Of a stretch of 7,763 nt of DNA, positions 5,432 to 7,763 are shown in pieces. Both the position numbers and the translations under genes were made by a program. Source of the DNA: Candidatus Aenigmatarchaeota archaeon (GTDB taxonomy: Archaea > EX4484-52 > B79-G9). The notes beneath the pieces are model-generated. The model was not told the origin of the DNA. It ran no database searches and saw only the letters and a list, made by a program, of their open reading frames with translations. Location: NCBI GenBank assembly GCA_023139785.1, contig JAGLMX010000024.1:1-7763 (forward strand). Direction: 5' to 3'. Position 1 is the first letter of the stretch, and each line of letters begins with the position of its first letter.

Positions 5432-6637
5432 ATGGAAATTAAAGCAAAAGATGTGATGACAAAAGACATAGTGCGTGTTGAGGCTGGCGAGCATGCAGGG
5501 CGCGCTGCAAAAATTCTTGCTGAAAAAAAGATACATAATGTCGCTGTTTTCGAGAATGGTGAGTATGCAGGGCTTTTTGGCTACAAGCAGCTTTTGCGCA
5601 TGCACACAAGAGATCCTGAAAGCCTTAAGGTAAAGACGGGGGTTAAAAATCATTTGCTTCACCCGCCAAAAATATCTCCTGATGCAAGCTTGATTGATGT
5701 TGCGGATTATATGTACAGGCTGAATTACAAGGCGCTTCCTATTTTTTCTGAAGGTGAGCTTAAGGGTATTGTTTCTGAGCAGGATGTGATTCGGGCTCTT
5801 GCAGACAGTGATGAAATTTCAAAAAAGACTGCTCACGAATTCATGACTCCTATGCCGTATTCTGTTATGCAAAGTGAGTGCCTTGGAAAGGCTGTCGCAA
5901 TTATGAGGGATAACAACCTGAGCAGAATTCCGGTAACAGACGCTGACGGAAAAATTGTCGGTGTTGTAGAATCAATAGACCTCATGCGCATGGTTGTTTC
6001 AAAAGAGCGCTATGGATATGATGAGGATAGTTCTTCCTCCAGTGCTGCGCACGTTCCAAAAGAAGTTGCGTTAGACAGTGTTCCGGTTAAGTCAGTTATG
6101 CAGGAAAATCCGCTTTTGTCAAAGGAAGATGATTTGTTAAAAGACAAGCTTCCTGAGCTGAACGATCGCCCGGAAATATCCACAATAATTGTTGTTGATA
6201 ACAATCTTAATGCTATTGGTATAATCTCGCCAAAAGATATCATACACCACATTGCGGCTCTTAAGGAAAAAGAGGTTCTTTACATTCAGATATCCGGGCT
6301 TGAATCCATTGATGGCATAGACTCTTTTCAGAAAGAGGAAATGCACAAGACGATTGACACTACTGTGAAAAAACTTGCACGCGTGTTCAATATTCATAGC
6401 GTTGCGATTCATGTGAAGGCGTATCAAACAGAGGGCACTAAGTCAAAATACGTGATGCGTTGTAGAATAAAGACTGACAAAGGTTTTGTGTCTGCAAAGG
6501 AATATGGCTGGGATCCTGTGGATGTTTCTGTTCGGTTAATGAGCGATGCCGAGCGCCTTGCAATTGAAGGGGCAAAAAAGAAAAGGGATCTCATTCGAAG
6601 AAAGCTTCATGATGCGAAGGATGCAGAGGTGGCGTAG
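5432..6637 (+). CDS. Four-CBS-domain protein with C-terminal HPF/RaiA-like domain
   Basis: This 401-residue protein joins adenylate-sensing CBS domains to a probable ribosome-hibernation domain. The four CBS units lie at about 1-60, 70-127, 135-190 and 216-278. A Ser-rich linker (SSSSS, about 200-204) separates the second pair. The S-x-x-D ribose-binding motif is kept in CBS2 (GIVSEQD, Ser115/Asp118) and CBS4 (GIISPKD, Ser266/Asp269), is partial in CBS3 (ESID) and is absent from CBS1. Residues about 282-390 follow a beta-alpha-beta-beta-beta-alpha order: YIQISGL, an EEMHKTIDTTVKKLARVF helix, SVAIHVKA, SKYVMRCRI, GFVSAKEYG, then a basic helix with AIEGAKKKRDLIRRKL. This resembles HPF/RaiA, which blocks the small-subunit decoding region in stress. 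I infer that ribosome silencing responds to AMP/ATP or a related ligand. The CBS call is firm; the HPF-like call rests on fold pattern only. Confidence 0.85.
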   Translation: MEIKAKDVMTKDIVRVEAGEHAGRAAKILAEKKIHNVAVFENGEYAGLFGYKQLLRMHTRDPESLKVKTGVKNHLLHPPKISPDASLIDVADYMYRLNYKALPIFSEGELKGIVSEQDVIRALADSDEISKKTAHEFMTPMPYSVMQSECLGKAVAIMRDNNLSRIPVTDADGKIVGVVESIDLMRMVVSKERYGYDEDSSSSSAAHVPKEVALDSVPVKSVMQENPLLSKEDDLLKDKLPELNDRPEISTIIVVDNNLNAIGIISPKDIIHHIAALKEKEVLYIQISGLESIDGIDSFQKEEMHKTIDTTVKKLARVFNIHSVAIHVKAYQTEGTKSKYVMRCRIKTDKGFVSAKEYGWDPVDVSVRLMSDAERLAIEGAKKKRDLIRRKLHDAKDAEVA

Positions 6638-6652
6638 CTTGCGCTACCACCT
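6627..6652. terminator. Hairpin spanning the two convergent stop codons
   Basis: AGGTG (6627-6631) pairs with CACCT (6648-6652) and GTAGC (6634-6638) with GCTAC (6643-6647), with a GC bulge at 6632-6633 and a TTGC loop. The hairpin contains the stop of the CBS-HPF gene (TAG 6635-6637) and the stop of the opposing small gene (6644-6646). On the plus strand a T-rich run (CTTCTTTTC) follows a few bases later, as in an intrinsic terminator. Archaea mainly terminate at T-runs, so the stem may instead protect 3' ends. Confidence 0.4.
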
Positions 6653-6790
6653 GCGCTTCTTTTCAGCAGGACTTTCGCCGTAGAACCTGAGTATCTTGTT
6701 TATCCTTTCCACTTCGTGCAGGACGCCGCGCTTCATGGCATCGTGCCTGTTCAATTTCCATTTAGCAATAATTGCTTTTTTGTTTTGCAT
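6644..6790 (-). CDS. Small basic protein of 48 residues, function unknown
   Basis: The protein starts MQNKKAIIAKWKLNRHDAMK, continues through a helical HEVERINKILRFYGES and ends in AEKKRRW. It is strongly basic, with no membrane segment and no cysteine. An in-frame ATG lies further upstream, at 6826. I chose the ATG at 6790 because GAGGTG (6797-6802) lies exactly 6 bases before it, a clear SD site. A short basic helix of this kind would suit RNA or ribosome binding, but that is a guess. It lies downstream of kae1 on the same strand with a 142-base gap and a possible promoter of its own. Its stop is 6 bases from that of the CBS-HPF gene and shares a hairpin with it. Confidence 0.65.
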   Translation of the reverse strand: MQNKKAIIAKWKLNRHDAMKRGVLHEVERINKILRFYGESPAEKKRRW

Positions 6791-6852
6791 TGTATGCACC
6801 TCTATTTGAATACGACAGTGCATCAATTTCTTAGAAAGAATCCGCTTTCTGT

Positions 6853-6860
6853 TCGTATAA
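6853..6860 (-). promoter_or_regulatory. Possible TATA box of the 48-residue protein gene
   Basis: The minus strand reads CTTATACG here and would start transcription near 6832, leaving a leader of about 40 bases. A second candidate, ACTATATATT at about 6895-6886, would give a leader of about 70 bases. Either would mean the small gene is not solely co-transcribed with kae1. I cannot choose between them. Confidence 0.3.
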
Positions 6861-6932
6861 GTACTGTTATATTGTGCATGAAAGAATATATAGTTTTAAA
6901 ACGATGGCAAGGGGGGGTATGCGGTGTATTAA

Positions 6933-7763
6933 TCAGTCGTCAACTCGCCATCCAGGCCGTACAGAAGTATCCTTGATGTCCTGTTTTGCGCCCTCTTTAT
7001 GCATTCTTATGCCCTGCCATGCTATCATTGCGCCATTATCCCCTGCGAATTCGCGCGGCACTGCATAGAATTTTGCCTCGCGCTCGTGGCACATGATTTC
7101 AAGCATTTCTTTCAGGCGCGAGTTTGCGGCAACACCGCCTGTTAAAAGAAGCTCGCTTTTTTCAGTGTGGGAGAGTGCCCTCTCCGAGACTTCTGTAAGC
7201 ATTGCAAAGGCGGTTTCCTGAAAAGAGAAGCATAAATCCCTGAGGCTTTCGCCAGCGTTCTTCTTTCTGAGCGCGTCGCTCACTATTCCGGTAAAAGAGA
7301 AGTCCATTCCCTTGACAGTATATGGCAGAGAGATGTATTTTCCGCCTTTTGCCTGCTTTTCTACGACAGGGCCTCCGGGAAAGCCGAGGTCAAGTTCGCG
7401 CGCAAACTTGTCTATTGCGTTACCTATGGCAATGTCAAGAGTTTCGCCAAAGACGCGGTATTTTCCTAGAGTTTCGCCAATCACCTGCGAGTTGCCGCCT
7501 GAGACATAAAGGGTAATCGGGTCTTTTGCACCTGTTTTCACTTTGCCGATTTCTACATGTGCTGCGCAGTGGTTTACGCCTACAATGGGTTTGTTAATTG
7601 AGAGTGCGAGGGCGCGTGCTACTGTACTGGTTATCTTTAAGCAGGGTGCGAGTCCGGGTCCCTGCGAAAATGAAATAAGTCCTATGTCTTCAAAAGAAAT
7701 TCCTGCTTTTTTGACAGCTTCAGAAATAAGCTCTGGGAACGCGTTTGTATGATGTTCTGCTGC
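6933..7763 (-). CDS. kae1: Kae1, tRNA t6A37 threonylcarbamoyltransferase (5' end outside window)
   Basis: Kae1 transfers the threonylcarbamoyl group to A37 of ANN-decoding tRNAs as the catalytic subunit of the KEOPS complex with Bud32, Cgi121 and Pcc1. The frame is open to the right edge, so 276 residues are present and only roughly the first 50 are missing. It begins AAEHHTNAFPELI, which normally follows a GGIHPRE-like sequence. PGLAPCL is followed by VGVNHCAAHVEIG, whose H-x-x-x-H (fragment His65 and His69) binds the metal. The ASKHA phosphate loop YVSGGNSQV follows, then LDIAIGNAIDKFAREL, FPGGP, DFSFTGI, TGGVAANSRL and AGDNGAMIAWQG with the metal-binding Asp. It ends RPGWRVDD, the normal Kae1 end, so there is no fused Bud32 kinase as in some euryarchaea. 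A GTG at 7541 is internal Val, not the start. Confidence 0.96.
   Translation of the reverse strand, partial: AAEHHTNAFPELISEAVKKAGISFEDIGLISFSQGPGLAPCLKITSTVARALALSINKPIVGVNHCAAHVEIGKVKTGAKDPITLYVSGGNSQVIGETLGKYRVFGETLDIAIGNAIDKFARELDLGFPGGPVVEKQAKGGKYISLPYTVKGMDFSFTGIVSDALRKKNAGESLRDLCFSFQETAFAMLTEVSERALSHTEKSELLLTGGVAANSRLKEMLEIMCHEREAKFYAVPREFAGDNGAMIAWQGIRMHKEGAKQDIKDTSVRPGWRVDD

Noticed and set aside
6827..6837. TTTCT-T-AGAAA mini palindrome in the leader of the small gene
   Set aside because: Five-base arms of A and T in AT-rich DNA are expected by chance, and no matching second site is nearby.
6911..6917. Run of seven G as a frameshift or phase-variation tract
   Set aside because: It lies in the non-coding gap beyond the kae1 stop, so slippage there would not alter a protein. 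No second copy or regulatory role is visible.
6716..6976. Plus-strand frame across the 48-residue gene and the gap before kae1
   Set aside because: It has no promoter or ribosome site, a disordered mix of residues, and overlaps the small gene and the kae1 end in antisense.
7539..7541. GTG as the start of a 202-residue protein
   Set aside because: The same frame continues upstream to the window edge with conserved Kae1 motifs, including the H-x-x-x-H metal site, so the GTG is an internal valine.

Overview
This window is archaeal chromosomal DNA and carries mostly core information-processing genes. The evidence is a eukaryote-type 7S SRP RNA, a transcription factor B, an Orc1/Cdc6 replication initiator, a Kae1 tRNA-modification enzyme, and TATA boxes placed about 25 bases before starts. 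Several genes look leaderless (the Lon-like protease and cdc6). Others have short leaders with Shine-Dalgarno sites (TFB, the phosphate transporter, the CBS protein and the 48-residue protein). I cannot fix the lineage. The compact layout and short Cdc6 would fit a small-genome (DPANN-like) or euryarchaeal group, but this is only an impression.

Layout from left to right: the last 24 codons of an unrecognised gene (2-76, +); SRP RNA with its own TATA box (about 107-382, +); a membrane-anchored Lon-type Ser-Lys protease without an ATPase (418-1164, +); convergent TFB (1168-2109, -), whose stop lies 3 bases away; a divergent promoter region with an 8-bp-arm palindrome around the TFB TATA box; an AT-rich orphan gene (2238-2603, +); a convergent Na+/phosphate cotransporter with a PhoU-like tail (2654-4249, -); a divergent Orc1/Cdc6 gene (4362-5387, +); a four-CBS protein with an HPF/RaiA-like C-terminal domain (5432-6637, +); a convergent 48-residue basic protein (6644-6790, -) whose stop shares a hairpin with the CBS gene; and the last 276 residues of Kae1 (6933-7763, -), cut by the window edge.

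The genes cover protein targeting (SRP RNA), envelope proteolysis, transcription initiation, phosphate uptake, replication initiation, a probable energy-responsive ribosome-hibernation factor, and t6A tRNA modification. They do not form one pathway: most units have their own promoter and strand changes are frequent. I found no mobile element, CRISPR array, tRNA or rRNA. The items most worth a second look are the CBS-HPF fusion, the divergent SRP RNA helix 8 apical loop, the palindrome around the TFB TATA box, the orphan gene with its helically phased direct repeat, and the hairpin covering two convergent stop codons.
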